From BJGV01 sp964013575 (lineage in GTDB: Bacteria; Pseudomonadota; Gammaproteobacteria; Burkholderiales; Nitrosomonadaceae), in the NCBI GenBank assembly GCA_964013575.1, contig CAXGWP010000008.1:1-61753 (forward strand): a DNA stretch of 61,753 nt, written 5' to 3'. Each line of letters starts with the position of its first letter. Positions within the stretch are counted from its first letter, which is position 1. The position numbers and the translations under genes are program-made. Of this stretch, positions 53,326 through 61,753 are shown piece by piece. The notes under the pieces were generated by a model, which saw only the letters and a list, made by a program, of their open reading frames with translations, was not told the DNA's origin and did no database searches.

Positions 53326-56300
53326 TTGAATTTGTCTGCAATTTTACCTTTAGTACACCGTAGCGGATTTTTATTCCGTTCTCTAGTGATGTTTCTGCTT
53401 TTTTTAGTTGTTTTCTTTGGAATATTCCATCTAATATTACGATATTGGTTATTACCTGATATAGAAAATTATAAAAACAGTATTGCTACTGCTATTACTC
53501 AGGCAGCTGGCCAACGGGTGACTATAGGGTCAATTAGTGCAACCTGGGATGGTTTACACCCACATTTAATATTACGAAAAGTTTATGTACATGATAAAGA
53601 AGATAAGCCTGCATTAATCCTGAATAGGTTAGAGACTATTCCATCCTGGGACTCATTTCTTTCTGGTGAGCTGCGTTTCCTTAAAATTAAGATTGATAAG
53701 CCAGACCTTACTGTATACCGTGACTCTAAAGGTTTGTTACATGTAGCTGGAATTGCTCTCATTAGAGATCCGGTTATAAGTCATAGTAGTTTTTTAGATT
53801 GGCTCCTTAGTCAGAAGCAAGTTGATGTTGTAAATGCAAATATTTCCTGGAAAGATGAGAAGCGTGGGGCACCATTATTAGAGTTAGAATCAGTTAGCCT
53901 GTATTTAGAAAACTATAATGTTAATCGGCATCGATTTAGTCTGCATGCTATACCTCCTGCTAAAATTGCTTCGCCTATTGATATCCGTGGAGATTTTGTA
54001 GGAAAGCAATTGAATATATTGGAACAATGGGATGGGAACTTGCTTGTTAAATTGGATTATGCAGATATTGCTGCTTGGCAATCCTGGTTTCCAGTCATAG
54101 AGAACACTGAAATTAATCGTGGTGTTGGGGCAATTAGAATTTGGTTAAATTTTGATGACAGGGGTATAAAACATCTAACTTCAGATATTTTATTAAAGAA
54201 TGTTAAGACACGTTTTGCACATGAACTACCAGAGTTAGACCTTTTATTTCTTAGAGGAAGGATAGGGTGGAAAAGAATAAATAGTGAGATAGGTAATGGT
54301 TTCGAATTATATGCGAATCAACTAGAAGCTTCAATTCGTGGGGAAAGTATATTAGTGCCTGTTGATTTTATAATGCAAGATATTATGACGCATGATAAGG
54401 GAAGAAAAATAGGAAAATTAAGTATTAAGAAATTAGATCTTGAAACCTGGGGAAAGACGGTTAGATATATTCCAATAGAAAAATCTATACGTAACCAATT
54501 TAATAAATTATTACCATATGGCGATATTTATAGTATACAGGCTAAATGGGATGGTCTATGGTCAGACCCAGTAAACTTAAATGTAAAAGGAAAATTTAAT
54601 AATATTGGTATACATAATTCTATGTCATCTCCTGAAATAAAGGGCATTAGTGGCAACATTAAAATACAGGTGGCTAATAGATTTGGTTCTGATACTAATG
54701 TATTAATTAAAGGGGCTGCATCAGGTCTTACTAAAAAATTTATAAAATTATCTGCAGAAAATATAATTGATACCTTTACTCCTGATGAGATTGATAGATT
54801 TGATATTACTGGTAATGGAGAATTACTAATAGACCTATCTATTCCGTTACCATATTCTGGCGGCATCAAAGTGTCTGGCAGTTATTTTTTTAAAAATAAT
54901 ACAGTTGATTTGGGTTCAAATATACCTAATTTAGAGAAAATAAATGGAATTTTAAATTTTACGGAATCCACTATTGAAATTGAAGAAATAACAGCTCAAA
55001 TATTGGGCGGCATGGTAACTATTAATTCTACTGTTTCGGAAAATAATGGGGTAAATTTAATAGCATCAGGGGAAATAGATCTTGACAATATGCATTTATT
55101 TAATCAGGAAGAGGATAATTTTTGGAATAAATATGTTAGTGGAAGTGCTGCTTGGAATGGCTCTATTAAGATAGAAAATAATGCTAAGAAAATAAGGCCA
55201 ATAATTCTTATTGAGTCTTCGTTGGAGGGTGTTTCCTTAGATTTTCCATGGCCTTTTTCTAAAAAAGAAAATGATTCAACTATATTTAGATTAGTAAATA
55301 TTATGTCCGATTTAAATCATAGTAATTTTAAAATAAATTATGGGCAGGAAGTGGCAGCAGAAATTAATTTATCCCCAGATAAATCAGGTGATTATTATGT
55401 AGAAAATGGTTTAATTAATTTGGGGTCAGATTCTTCCCAATTACCAGCTTCTGGTATGCTTTTAGCTGGGACTATTTCAAAGTTTCAGTTGGATAAATGG
55501 AATAATTTACTAGATGAATTTAATTCTTCTAAAGAAATTAGTAACAAAAATAGAGTTGATTTTGGTTTATCTAAAATTGATGTATCTATTGGAGAATTAG
55601 ATTTATTTGGTAAGCGTTTTAATGATTTGTCTTTAATTGCTATATTTGATAATGGGGAATGGGAATTTGATATTTTAAGTAAAGAGGTCTCTGGAAAAAT
55701 TAACTGGGATTTAAGAAGCAAAGAAAAGATAATTGGCAAATTTAAGAGGTTGGCTGTGCCTTCTTCTTATCATATATATTCTCCAGTATCTAGAGAGAAA
55801 AATTCTGTTAAGGATTTTCCGGCAATTGATATATCGTCTGATAAATTTTTTGTTAATGGGAATGATCTTGGGAAGCTTGGGATAACTGCGCAGCAAACAA
55901 AGAAAGGATGGGTTATCGATGAGTTACATATAACTACCCCAGATAGTTTATTTACAGCAGATGGTATATGGAGAAATTATTCTATTGCTCCACGTATGGA
56001 TATGAATATAAATCTGAGTGCAAGTGATCTTAATAAACTTTTAACACGCCTTGGTTATTCAGACAGAATTAAACGTGGTAAAGGTGAGATTTTTGGAAAT
56101 TTATCATGGCTAGGCGGCCCCCAAAAAATTAATTACAAAACGTTGTCTGGAAAAATTAATTTAGAAATGAAGGATGGTCAATTTCCTAAATTTGAATTGG
56201 GTATTGGGAAATTATTTGGTATTTTTGATTTGGGTGCTTTACCACGAAGAGTAATTTTAGATTTTAGGGATGTATATGCTGATGGTTTTGGTTTTGACAA

Positions 56301-56577
56301 AGTTTCAGGGAGCGCTGAGATTATTGACGGTATAATGAGTACAGAGAGAATTAAGATTAAAGGACCTGCTGCTACTGTAAAAGTGGATGGGGAAATAGAT
56401 TTATTCTCTGAAACTTATGCGCTACACTTTTTAGTTAATCCTTCATTAGGATTGGCAGCTCCTGTGGTTGATATAGCAACATTAATTGTCAATAAAGCGA
56501 AAAAGGGTTCAATTAAGCCGCATGAATATAATATAACAGGTCCATGGAAAGACCCTATTGTAAAAAGATTGCATTAA
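53326..56577 (+). CDS. yhdP: YhdP family AsmA-like protein
   Basis: The 1083-residue protein has an N-terminal membrane helix (about 14-40) followed by a very long periplasmic beta-rich region of the AsmA/DUF3971 type. The conserved C-terminal motif lies around ALPRRVILDFRDVYADGFGFDKVSGSAEI. Such proteins bridge the envelope and move phospholipids to the outer membrane. It is shorter than E. coli YhdP. The start is TTG with TGGAA upstream, and no ATG keeps the membrane helix. yhdP-nit-tldD is a conserved betaproteobacterial order. Confidence 0.92.
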   Translation: MNLSAILPLVHRSGFLFRSLVMFLLFLVVFFGIFHLILRYWLLPDIENYKNSIATAITQAAGQRVTIGSISATWDGLHPHLILRKVYVHDKEDKPALILNRLETIPSWDSFLSGELRFLKIKIDKPDLTVYRDSKGLLHVAGIALIRDPVISHSSFLDWLLSQKQVDVVNANISWKDEKRGAPLLELESVSLYLENYNVNRHRFSLHAIPPAKIASPIDIRGDFVGKQLNILEQWDGNLLVKLDYADIAAWQSWFPVIENTEINRGVGAIRIWLNFDDRGIKHLTSDILLKNVKTRFAHELPELDLLFLRGRIGWKRINSEIGNGFELYANQLEASIRGESILVPVDFIMQDIMTHDKGRKIGKLSIKKLDLETWGKTVRYIPIEKSIRNQFNKLLPYGDIYSIQAKWDGLWSDPVNLNVKGKFNNIGIHNSMSSPEIKGISGNIKIQVANRFGSDTNVLIKGAASGLTKKFIKLSAENIIDTFTPDEIDRFDITGNGELLIDLSIPLPYSGGIKVSGSYFFKNNTVDLGSNIPNLEKINGILNFTESTIEIEEITAQILGGMVTINSTVSENNGVNLIASGEIDLDNMHLFNQEEDNFWNKYVSGSAAWNGSIKIENNAKKIRPIILIESSLEGVSLDFPWPFSKKENDSTIFRLVNIMSDLNHSNFKINYGQEVAAEINLSPDKSGDYYVENGLINLGSDSSQLPASGMLLAGTISKFQLDKWNNLLDEFNSSKEISNKNRVDFGLSKIDVSIGELDLFGKRFNDLSLIAIFDNGEWEFDILSKEVSGKINWDLRSKEKIIGKFKRLAVPSSYHIYSPVSREKNSVKDFPAIDISSDKFFVNGNDLGKLGITAQQTKKGWVIDELHITTPDSLFTADGIWRNYSIAPRMDMNINLSASDLNKLLTRLGYSDRIKRGKGEIFGNLSWLGGPQKINYKTLSGKINLEMKDGQFPKFELGIGKLFGIFDLGALPRRVILDFRDVYADGFGFDKVSGSAEIIDGIMSTERIKIKGPAATVKVDGEIDLFSETYALHFLVNPSLGLAAPVVDIATLIVNKAKKGSIKPHEYNITGPWKDPIVKRLH

Positions 56578-56621
56578 ATATTAGTAATAAAGAATAGTAA
56601 ATCTAAATTTTTTTAAAACTC

Positions 56622-57479
56622 ATGTCGAATAATTCAATATATACTACATCTGATTCTAGTGCTAACACTCAAGAAAATACTTGCATGGCGGCAATACAAA
56701 TGACAGCGGGTGCAGAAATTTCTGTAAATCTGAAAGAAGCTGAAAGATTAATAAATTTAGCTGTAATAAAAGGAGCAAAATTAGTAGTTCTTCCAGAGTA
56801 TTTTTGTATTATGGGTATGAAAGATGTTGATAAGGTTTCAGTGCGGGAAGAAGAAGGTCATGGGCCAATACAGGAGTTTTTAAGTAAAACTGCTAAATCA
56901 CTTGCTATATGGCTTGTTGGCTCGGTTCCATTAGCCTCTAATCAGCCTGATAAGATGAGGAATAGTTGTCTGGTATATGATGACCATGGTAAGCAAGTTG
57001 CTCGTTACGATAAAATACATCTGTTTAATTTTAATTTTAATGAAGAACATTACTCTGAAAGTAAAATAATTGAGGCTGGAAATAAAGTAGTTACAGTAGA
57101 GTCTCCATTTGGTCGTATTGGTCTTTCTATATGTTATGACTTACGTTTCCCAGAACTTTATCGTTCAATGGGAGCAGTGGATATAATTCTTGCACCATCA
57201 GCTTTTACATTAACTACTGGGAAGGCTCATTGGGAGACTTTAATTCGTGCTCGTGCTATAGAAAATTTGGCATATATAGTTTCACCTGCACAGAGTGGTC
57301 GTCATATTAATGGGCGTAATACTTATGGTAGAAGTATGATTGTTGATCCATGGGGAACAATAATAGATCATTTGCCAGAGGGTCCTGGTGTGGTTGTGGC
57401 AGATTTAAATCACAATCATCAGAAAAATTTACGGAATATCCTACCAGCACTAAAACATAGGACTTTGCATTCCTGCTAG
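56622..57479 (+). CDS. Nit-type carbon-nitrogen hydrolase (deaminated glutathione amidase-like)
   Basis: The 285-residue nitrilase-superfamily protein has the catalytic triad E59 (VVLPEYF), K131 (YDKIHLF) and C171 (SICYDLRFPELY). It fits the Nit1/Nit2-like branch, which repairs deaminated glutathione; a different amide substrate cannot be excluded. The first 20 residues (NSIYTTSDSSANTQ) are extra compared with relatives, which begin near MAAIQMTAG (M22), so a later start is possible. It lies between yhdP and tldD. Confidence 0.88.
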   Translation: MSNNSIYTTSDSSANTQENTCMAAIQMTAGAEISVNLKEAERLINLAVIKGAKLVVLPEYFCIMGMKDVDKVSVREEEGHGPIQEFLSKTAKSLAIWLVGSVPLASNQPDKMRNSCLVYDDHGKQVARYDKIHLFNFNFNEEHYSESKIIEAGNKVVTVESPFGRIGLSICYDLRFPELYRSMGAVDIILAPSAFTLTTGKAHWETLIRARAIENLAYIVSPAQSGRHINGRNTYGRSMIVDPWGTIIDHLPEGPGVVVADLNHNHQKNLRNILPALKHRTLHSC

Positions 57480-57531
57480 AATTAATGAATGTTATAAATA
57501 TTACCTTCTTTTCTTTACTTGCAGAGAAAAA

Positions 57532-59007
57532 ATGAATCCAAATAATAAAATTATAGATCCCCCTCTTGGAACATTAGATCTTTTTAGTATGGCTGATCGA
57601 TGTTTGTTAGTGCCTTATGATATTGACATAGATAGATTACAGAAGGTTTTTGGGCAAATGCTTACACATCAGATAGATTATGCTGATTTATATTTTCAGT
57701 ATAGTCGGACCGAAGGCTGGGTTCTAGAGGAGGGTATTGTAAAATCAGGAAGTTTTAATATTGATCAGGGGGTTGGTGTAAGGGCGCTAAGTGGAGATAA
57801 AACTGCATTTGCATATTCTGATGATATTAGTATGCCTGCACTTATTTCAGCAGCGCACGCTACACGAGCTATTGCACGCCAGGGGAAGATGCAATCAGTT
57901 CAGGTTGTAAAGCGCAATATTAGAAAAGAGCTATATATGCCTACTGATCCAATTTCTTCTCTTAAGGATTCAGAAAAAGTAGAGTTACTTGAAAAATTGG
58001 AAGGATATGCTCGATCAATTGATAGTCGTGTAATCCAAGTAATAGTTTCTCTTGCCGGAGAACATGAAGTAATACTAGTTGCACGAAGTGATGGGGTATT
58101 AGCTGCAGATGTAAGGCCATTAGTGCGTATTTCATTGCAGGTGATCGTTGAAGATAGAGGACTTCGTGAACAAGGTGTGGCAGGTGGTGGTGGTCGATTT
58201 GATTATGATTATTTTACTGATGAAGTATTACATGGTTATGCGGAAAAGGCAGTACACCAAGCACTAGTAAATTTGAATGCAGAACCTGCCCCAGCTGGTG
58301 CTATGACAGTAGTATTAGGTCATGGTTGGCCAGGAATTTTATTACATGAAGCTATAGGCCATGGATTGGAGGCTGACTTCAATCGAAAGGGAAGCTCTGC
58401 TTTTTCTGGGAGAATTGGTGAACGTGTTGCAGCAAATGGTGTAACTGTTGTAGATGATGGCACGATCACTGGGAGAAGAGGATCATTAAATATTGATGAT
58501 GAAGGTAATCCAACTAAATGCACTACATTAATTGAAAATGGGGTTCTAAAAGGGTATTTGCAAGATAGTTTAAATGCGCGTCTAATGAACGCATCATTAA
58601 CTGGTAATGGTAGGAGAGAGTCCTTTGCACATATCCCCATGCCGCGAATGACAAATACATATATGCTTAATGGTACAGATAGCCCTAAAGATATTATTTC
58701 ATCAGTTAAGCATGGTTTATATGCAGTGAATTTTGGAGGGGGGCAAGTAGATATTACAAGTGGAAAATTTGTTTTTTCTGCTGCAGAAGCGTATATGATA
58801 GAAAACGGTAAAATTTCTTATCCAGTAAAAGGAGCTACTCTTATTGGGAATGGCCCAGATGTTCTTAAGAAGGTTGTTATGATAGGAGATGACATGTCTT
58901 TAGATCCAGGTGTGGGTACTTGTGGTAAAGACGGCCAGAGTGTTCCAGTAGGTGTAGGGCAGCCAACTTTAAAAATAGATAGACTGACTGTGGGTGGCAC
59001 TAGTTAA
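57532..59007 (+). CDS. tldD: Metalloprotease TldD
   Basis: The 491-residue protein has the TldD zinc motif HEAIGH at 272-277 (LHEAIGHGLEADF) and the Gly-rich C-terminal region with PGVGTCGKDGQSVPVGVG. With TldE it forms a heterodimeric protease that clips unfolded peptides and matures some modified peptides. The partner tldE is not in the window. It is the last gene of yhdP-nit-tldD and is convergent with the RDD gene. Confidence 0.95.
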   Translation: MNPNNKIIDPPLGTLDLFSMADRCLLVPYDIDIDRLQKVFGQMLTHQIDYADLYFQYSRTEGWVLEEGIVKSGSFNIDQGVGVRALSGDKTAFAYSDDISMPALISAAHATRAIARQGKMQSVQVVKRNIRKELYMPTDPISSLKDSEKVELLEKLEGYARSIDSRVIQVIVSLAGEHEVILVARSDGVLAADVRPLVRISLQVIVEDRGLREQGVAGGGGRFDYDYFTDEVLHGYAEKAVHQALVNLNAEPAPAGAMTVVLGHGWPGILLHEAIGHGLEADFNRKGSSAFSGRIGERVAANGVTVVDDGTITGRRGSLNIDDEGNPTKCTTLIENGVLKGYLQDSLNARLMNASLTGNGRRESFAHIPMPRMTNTYMLNGTDSPKDIISSVKHGLYAVNFGGGQVDITSGKFVFSAAEAYMIENGKISYPVKGATLIGNGPDVLKKVVMIGDDMSLDPGVGTCGKDGQSVPVGVGQPTLKIDRLTVGGTS

Positions 59008-59091
59008 GTGTAGATTATTAATTCTTTAAATTAGTTTGATTTAGATAAAATATTATATTTTTTGTATTGTCACTTTTTTATTCTAGATAAA

Positions 59092-59523
59092 TTAGGTTGT
59101 GGTTATGATTTTAGTACCAGCCAGTCTGTCATATAAAAATTGACCTTCACGATCGAATAATGCCCAGAATAAACCACATCCAAATATCGGTATACTAGCT
59201 ACTGCTAAGAAATAGCGAACAATTGCCTGCCATTTGCTGACACTATCTCCATTAGAACTAATTATTTTCATTCTCCATGTTTGCATTGCTAAAGTTTGCC
59301 CACCATGAGTCCAAAACCAGATTAGATATATGCCAGCTATACTTAATAAATAACATTGGAAAATAGGCCTAAAATATGGCGACTCTGTATCGTGGTATAC
59401 AAAATGAAATATGAATCCCGCAATAAATAGTACTGCGATTAAGAGTAAGAATTCATAGATCATGCATATTATGCGACGCCAGAATCCAGGCGTTATAGTT
59501 TTGATTTTTTTAGGGTGAGGCAT
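59092..59523 (-). CDS. RDD family membrane protein
   Basis: The 143-residue protein has about three hydrophobic helices (roughly 15-42, 52-72 and 98-120). It has the RDD-type pattern: FWRRIICMIYEF at the first helix and LYDRLAGTKII at the end, with QTLAMQTWRMKI before the third helix. RDD proteins are small membrane proteins, some with transport roles; this one has no clear assignment. It follows the DUF3106 gene on the same strand, a conserved betaproteobacterial pair. Confidence 0.85.
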   Translation of the reverse strand: MPHPKKIKTITPGFWRRIICMIYEFLLLIAVLFIAGFIFHFVYHDTESPYFRPIFQCYLLSIAGIYLIWFWTHGGQTLAMQTWRMKIISSNGDSVSKWQAIVRYFLAVASIPIFGCGLFWALFDREGQFLYDRLAGTKIITTT

Positions 59524-59614
59524 CTGTATGCTATTTTTATTTATGAGCAGAATACACTACCTGTTATTTTAAGGTAATAGATAAATGCAGGTTATTTAAG
59601 TAAGAAACATAAAA

Positions 59615-60004
59615 TTATTTCAAATTCTTTATTTTGAACTTAGATGAGCCTTTATATTTTTTCCATTTTTTTTTAAGTTTAATAGTCTTTTCTGGTGATA
59701 TATCACTTATTTCTTTATACTTTCTCTTTATTTTCTTTTTTAGGCTTGGATTAAGTGAGATAAAATTACGAATGTCTTTTTGTATGCGTTGTCTTTCCAA
59801 TAAAGTCATATTAGGATAGCGTTTAGCTATAGTAACCCATTTTTGTTTTTTTATCGGATCCATTGCACCCCAATATTTTGCAAGCGGGATAAGAACTTTT
59901 TTTTCTTGGGGATTTAGCTTTATCCAAGTCAAATTAGATTCAGATTGTGCGTAAATTAATTGTGAAAAAATCAGGTGGGACAATATTATTAAGAGTCTAA
60001 TCAT
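59615..60004 (-). CDS. DUF3106 domain protein, exported
   Basis: The 129-residue protein starts with a hydrophobic signal sequence (LLIILSHLIFSQLIYA, cleavage after about residue 19). The DUF3106 pattern follows: LNPQEKKVLIPLAKYWGAMD, KKQKWVTIAKRYPNMTLLERQRIQ. The second half is very lysine-rich. In betaproteobacteria this gene usually follows an ECF sigma factor and an anti-sigma (DUF3619) gene; here neither is present upstream. Function unknown, but the link to envelope stress in relatives is established context. Confidence 0.85.
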   Translation of the reverse strand: MIRLLIILSHLIFSQLIYAQSESNLTWIKLNPQEKKVLIPLAKYWGAMDPIKKQKWVTIAKRYPNMTLLERQRIQKDIRNFISLNPSLKKKIKRKYKEISDISPEKTIKLKKKWKKYKGSSKFKIKNLK

Positions 60005-60574
60005 ATATTGAATCTATTAATCTTTTAGATAACTTAAAGCAGTATGCTATTTTTCAGAAATAATATACCTATGTTATGCATTCTTTTACTATACTAAAAA
60101 GATTTCCATCTGCCAATTCTTGATATTTATTTGACTCACTAATTCTCTAGCATTTGGTTTATAGAGTCTAATTTAAAAGAAAATTAAAAAAGGGGGTTTA
60201 TACTAGATCTATTTTATTTCTGCAGTTATCTTGGTTAATTATTATTAATATAGTAATTATAACAATATCTTACTTGTACTTAGATATATTCTATATGATC
60301 CATTTTGTATTCTTTATGTATAGATGCGAATAAAGTGTTAAACTTATAGAATTAGATGAGATTGATTCTTAGTTAGATTTACAACATTCAAAATTTAGCA
60401 AGTAATATAGGATTAAGATTATAGTTTTGAGCTAGGTAATTAGTGTTATCAGTTAGTGCGTGACAATTTGCCGCATTTTTTAAATTATAACTACCTGTTA
60501 TATTCAATAATTAACTATACGTTATATGTAATTATATAACTGTAAGTGATGCTATTAATATTAGGATTAAACTA
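60005..60574. other. Gene-free region upstream of the DUF3106 gene and the thioredoxin-like gene
   Basis: This 570-nt stretch is the longest in the window without a gene. All six frames are short. It is very AT-rich, with many TAATTA-type words, and must hold divergent promoters. A 24-codon reverse frame ending LADGNLFSIVKECIT (about 60080-60155) is too short to call. In relatives an ECF sigma factor and its anti-sigma would be here; I find no remnant I recognise. Confidence 0.55.
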
Positions 60575-61069
60575 GTGAGAAAGTATTTATTTGTATTATT
60601 ATTTCTGGTTTCTGCGTCTATTGCTAACTCAGCAGAAAATATACATTCTTTTACCACAGGTAGCATGGATAAGATTCTATCTGCTCGAGAAGGTAGACCT
60701 TTTATACTTGTTTTTTGGAACTTAGATTGCCAATATTGTCCGACTGAGTTAGAAATGCTAAGTAATCTTAAAAAAAAATACAAAGAAGAATTAGATATTG
60801 TTTTAGTAGCTACAGACACGTTGGATGATGTGCCACAACTTTCTTCTAGAGTAGAAAATTATGGAATTTCTAAAATAGAGCAGTGGGTTTTTGCAAGTCC
60901 TATGCCAGAGAGATTGCGTTTTGAAATAGATAGGCGCTGGTATGGAGAAGTACCAAGGACACATTTTTATAATAAAGCACATGAGCGTATTGTTAAAACA
61001 GGTTTAGTTGATCAGGAGTTTGTTGAGAAATGGTTAGCTGATAATAAGCTAGAATTAAAGCGTCATTAA
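60575..61069 (+). CDS. Exported thioredoxin-like (TlpA family) protein
   Basis: The 164-residue protein starts at GTG (TAGGA upstream) and has a signal peptide cleaved near residue 20 (ASIANSA). A thioredoxin fold follows with the redox motif C52-Q-Y-C55 in FWNLDCQYCPTELE, and a cis-Pro region GEVPRTHFYN near residue 130. It probably acts in the periplasm on disulfides, for example of cytochromes or envelope proteins. The tonB-like gene starts 2 nt after its stop, so the two are an operon, a less usual pairing. Confidence 0.85.
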   Translation: MRKYLFVLLFLVSASIANSAENIHSFTTGSMDKILSAREGRPFILVFWNLDCQYCPTELEMLSNLKKKYKEELDIVLVATDTLDDVPQLSSRVENYGISKIEQWVFASPMPERLRFEIDRRWYGEVPRTHFYNKAHERIVKTGLVDQEFVEKWLADNKLELKRH

Positions 61070-61071
61070 TA

Positions 61072-61753
61072 ATGCTAGCTAAGCATAATCGTGTTTCTTT
61101 GCCAGGAATACTATTTGTATTAGCGTTGCATGGGGCACTTTTTTATGTGTTATGGAACCAGAGGATTAATATTACTCCTGTAAAACTTTCTAAGATTAAT
61201 GTAAGTTTTGTAACGAAGCAAAAAATGGAGGAAGTACATAAAGTTGATACACCATTACTTCCTCCAAAGCCAAAGCTTAAACCAAAACCAAAACCAAAAC
61301 TAAAACCTAAGCTAAAGCCAAAACCTAAGCCTAAGTTAACACCTAAGCCTGACATTAAATTAGTAAGGAAGTCAGAGCCACAAGAATCTGTAGCAGAAGA
61401 AGTTGTTGAAGAAGTAGAAGCATCTGTGCCTGAGACAGCACCAGTACCAGCACCAAGTGCTCCTGTTACTCTGTTAACTGAGCTCTCAGTGACATGCCCT
61501 ACGTTATCTCCACCATCTTATCCGGCACTTTCTAGGAGGCTTGGTGAGGAAGGTAAATTAGTATTACGGGTGGAATTAGATAAGAAAGGTAGAGTAAGTG
61601 AAGCTAGTGTAGCTGAGAGTAGTACTTATAAGCGCCTTGATGATGCAGCATTAGCTGTGGTAAAAACTTGGCGTTGTAATCCAGCTTTACGAAACGGTAA
61701 GCCTGTAAGGGCCATTGCATTACAACCTTTTAACTTTGTATTACAAGGGAATT
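61072..61753 (+). CDS. tonB: Energy transducer TonB, 5' part (cut by window edge)
   Basis: At least 227 codons are open from the ATG at 61072 to the window end without a stop. The protein has a membrane anchor (about 11-28), a Lys-Pro repeat spacer (about 64-93), an acidic stretch (VAEEVVEEVEA), and a C-terminal TonB domain starting near SPPSYPALSRRLGEEGKLVLRV. It transmits the proton motive force to outer-membrane receptors for iron chelates or B12. It begins 2 nt after the thioredoxin-like gene. The frame probably ends just beyond the window. Confidence 0.9.
   Translation, partial: MLAKHNRVSLPGILFVLALHGALFYVLWNQRINITPVKLSKINVSFVTKQKMEEVHKVDTPLLPPKPKLKPKPKPKLKPKLKPKPKPKLTPKPDIKLVRKSEPQESVAEEVVEEVEASVPETAPVPAPSAPVTLLTELSVTCPTLSPPSYPALSRRLGEEGKLVLRVELDKKGRVSEASVAESSTYKRLDDAALAVVKTWRCNPALRNGKPVRAIALQPFNFVLQGN

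Noticed and set aside
60080..60155. 24-codon reverse frame ending LADGNLFSIVKECIT
   Set aside because: Too short and bounded by stops; no family match recognised, no start codon or ribosome site.
61143..61355. Reverse-strand Gly/Phe-rich frame (GFGFSLGFSFGFG)
   Set aside because: It is the complement of the Lys-Pro repeat codons of tonB, hence an artefact of that repeat.

Overview
This 61.7 kb window looks like a gene-dense chromosomal segment of an AT-rich betaproteobacterium, probably from the Nitrosomonas/Nitrosospira (ammonia-oxidizer) side of Nitrosomonadales. Three things suggest this. The gene neighbourhoods are classic betaproteobacterial ones: orn/M48/phhB/rsgA, ponA/aroKB, rluC-gph-sppA with divergent rne, yceD-rpmF-plsX-fabHDG-acpP-fabF-mltG, pepA-holC-valS, glnE-ilvE, and yhdP-nit-tldD. 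The major porin has the Gly-rich style typical of nitrosomonads. A urease cluster is present. The lineage call is inference: no amo, hao or rRNA gene lies here. Base composition is unusually AT-rich for that group, by eye about one third G+C. I found no insertion sequences, prophage, CRISPR array, tRNA or rRNA, and no frameshifted core gene.

Layout. 1-2.8 kb: orn (cut by the window edge), membrane M48 protease, phhB and rsgA. 2.8-7.7 kb, reverse: a lipoprotein alpha-carbonic anhydrase, hemE, dgt, aroB and aroK. 8.0-10.5 kb: PBP1A, directly facing aroK with no pil genes between. 10.6-14.4 kb, reverse: hemB, engB, coaX and birA; a likely small RNA with a strong intrinsic terminator runs convergently into engB. 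14.6-17.8 kb: glnS and the porin. 18.3-22.9 kb, reverse: urease genes in the order ureB-ureC-ureA, a structured 335-nt gap, then ureE-ureF-ureG; ureD is absent. 23.4-30.6 kb: peroxiredoxin, cysG, valS (with a long N-terminal extension), holC and pepA. 30.7-33.0 kb: ogt, xerD and xth. 33.1-40.3 kb, reverse: fatty-acid and phospholipid synthesis, L32 and YceD. 40.4-46.8 kb: Maf, sppA, gph, rluC and RNase E with a roughly 400-nt structured leader. 46.9-53.1 kb, reverse: a low-molecular-weight phosphatase, phosphomannomutase, a CHCC zinc finger, ilvE and glnE. 53.3-59.0 kb: yhdP, nit and tldD. 59.1-61.75 kb: RDD and DUF3106 proteins, a thioredoxin-like protein, and the start of a TonB gene cut by the window edge.

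Functionally the window is housekeeping: membrane lipid synthesis, tetrapyrroles (hemB, hemE, cysG), RNA turnover, cell wall and translation. The ecological genes are urease (urea to ammonia and CO2), an envelope carbonic anhydrase (CO2/bicarbonate balance), GlnE (glutamine synthetase control) and the porin. The observations most worth following up are the sRNA candidate beside engB, the permuted urease operon without ureD, the missing pilMNOPQ block, the ValS extension and the RNase E leader.
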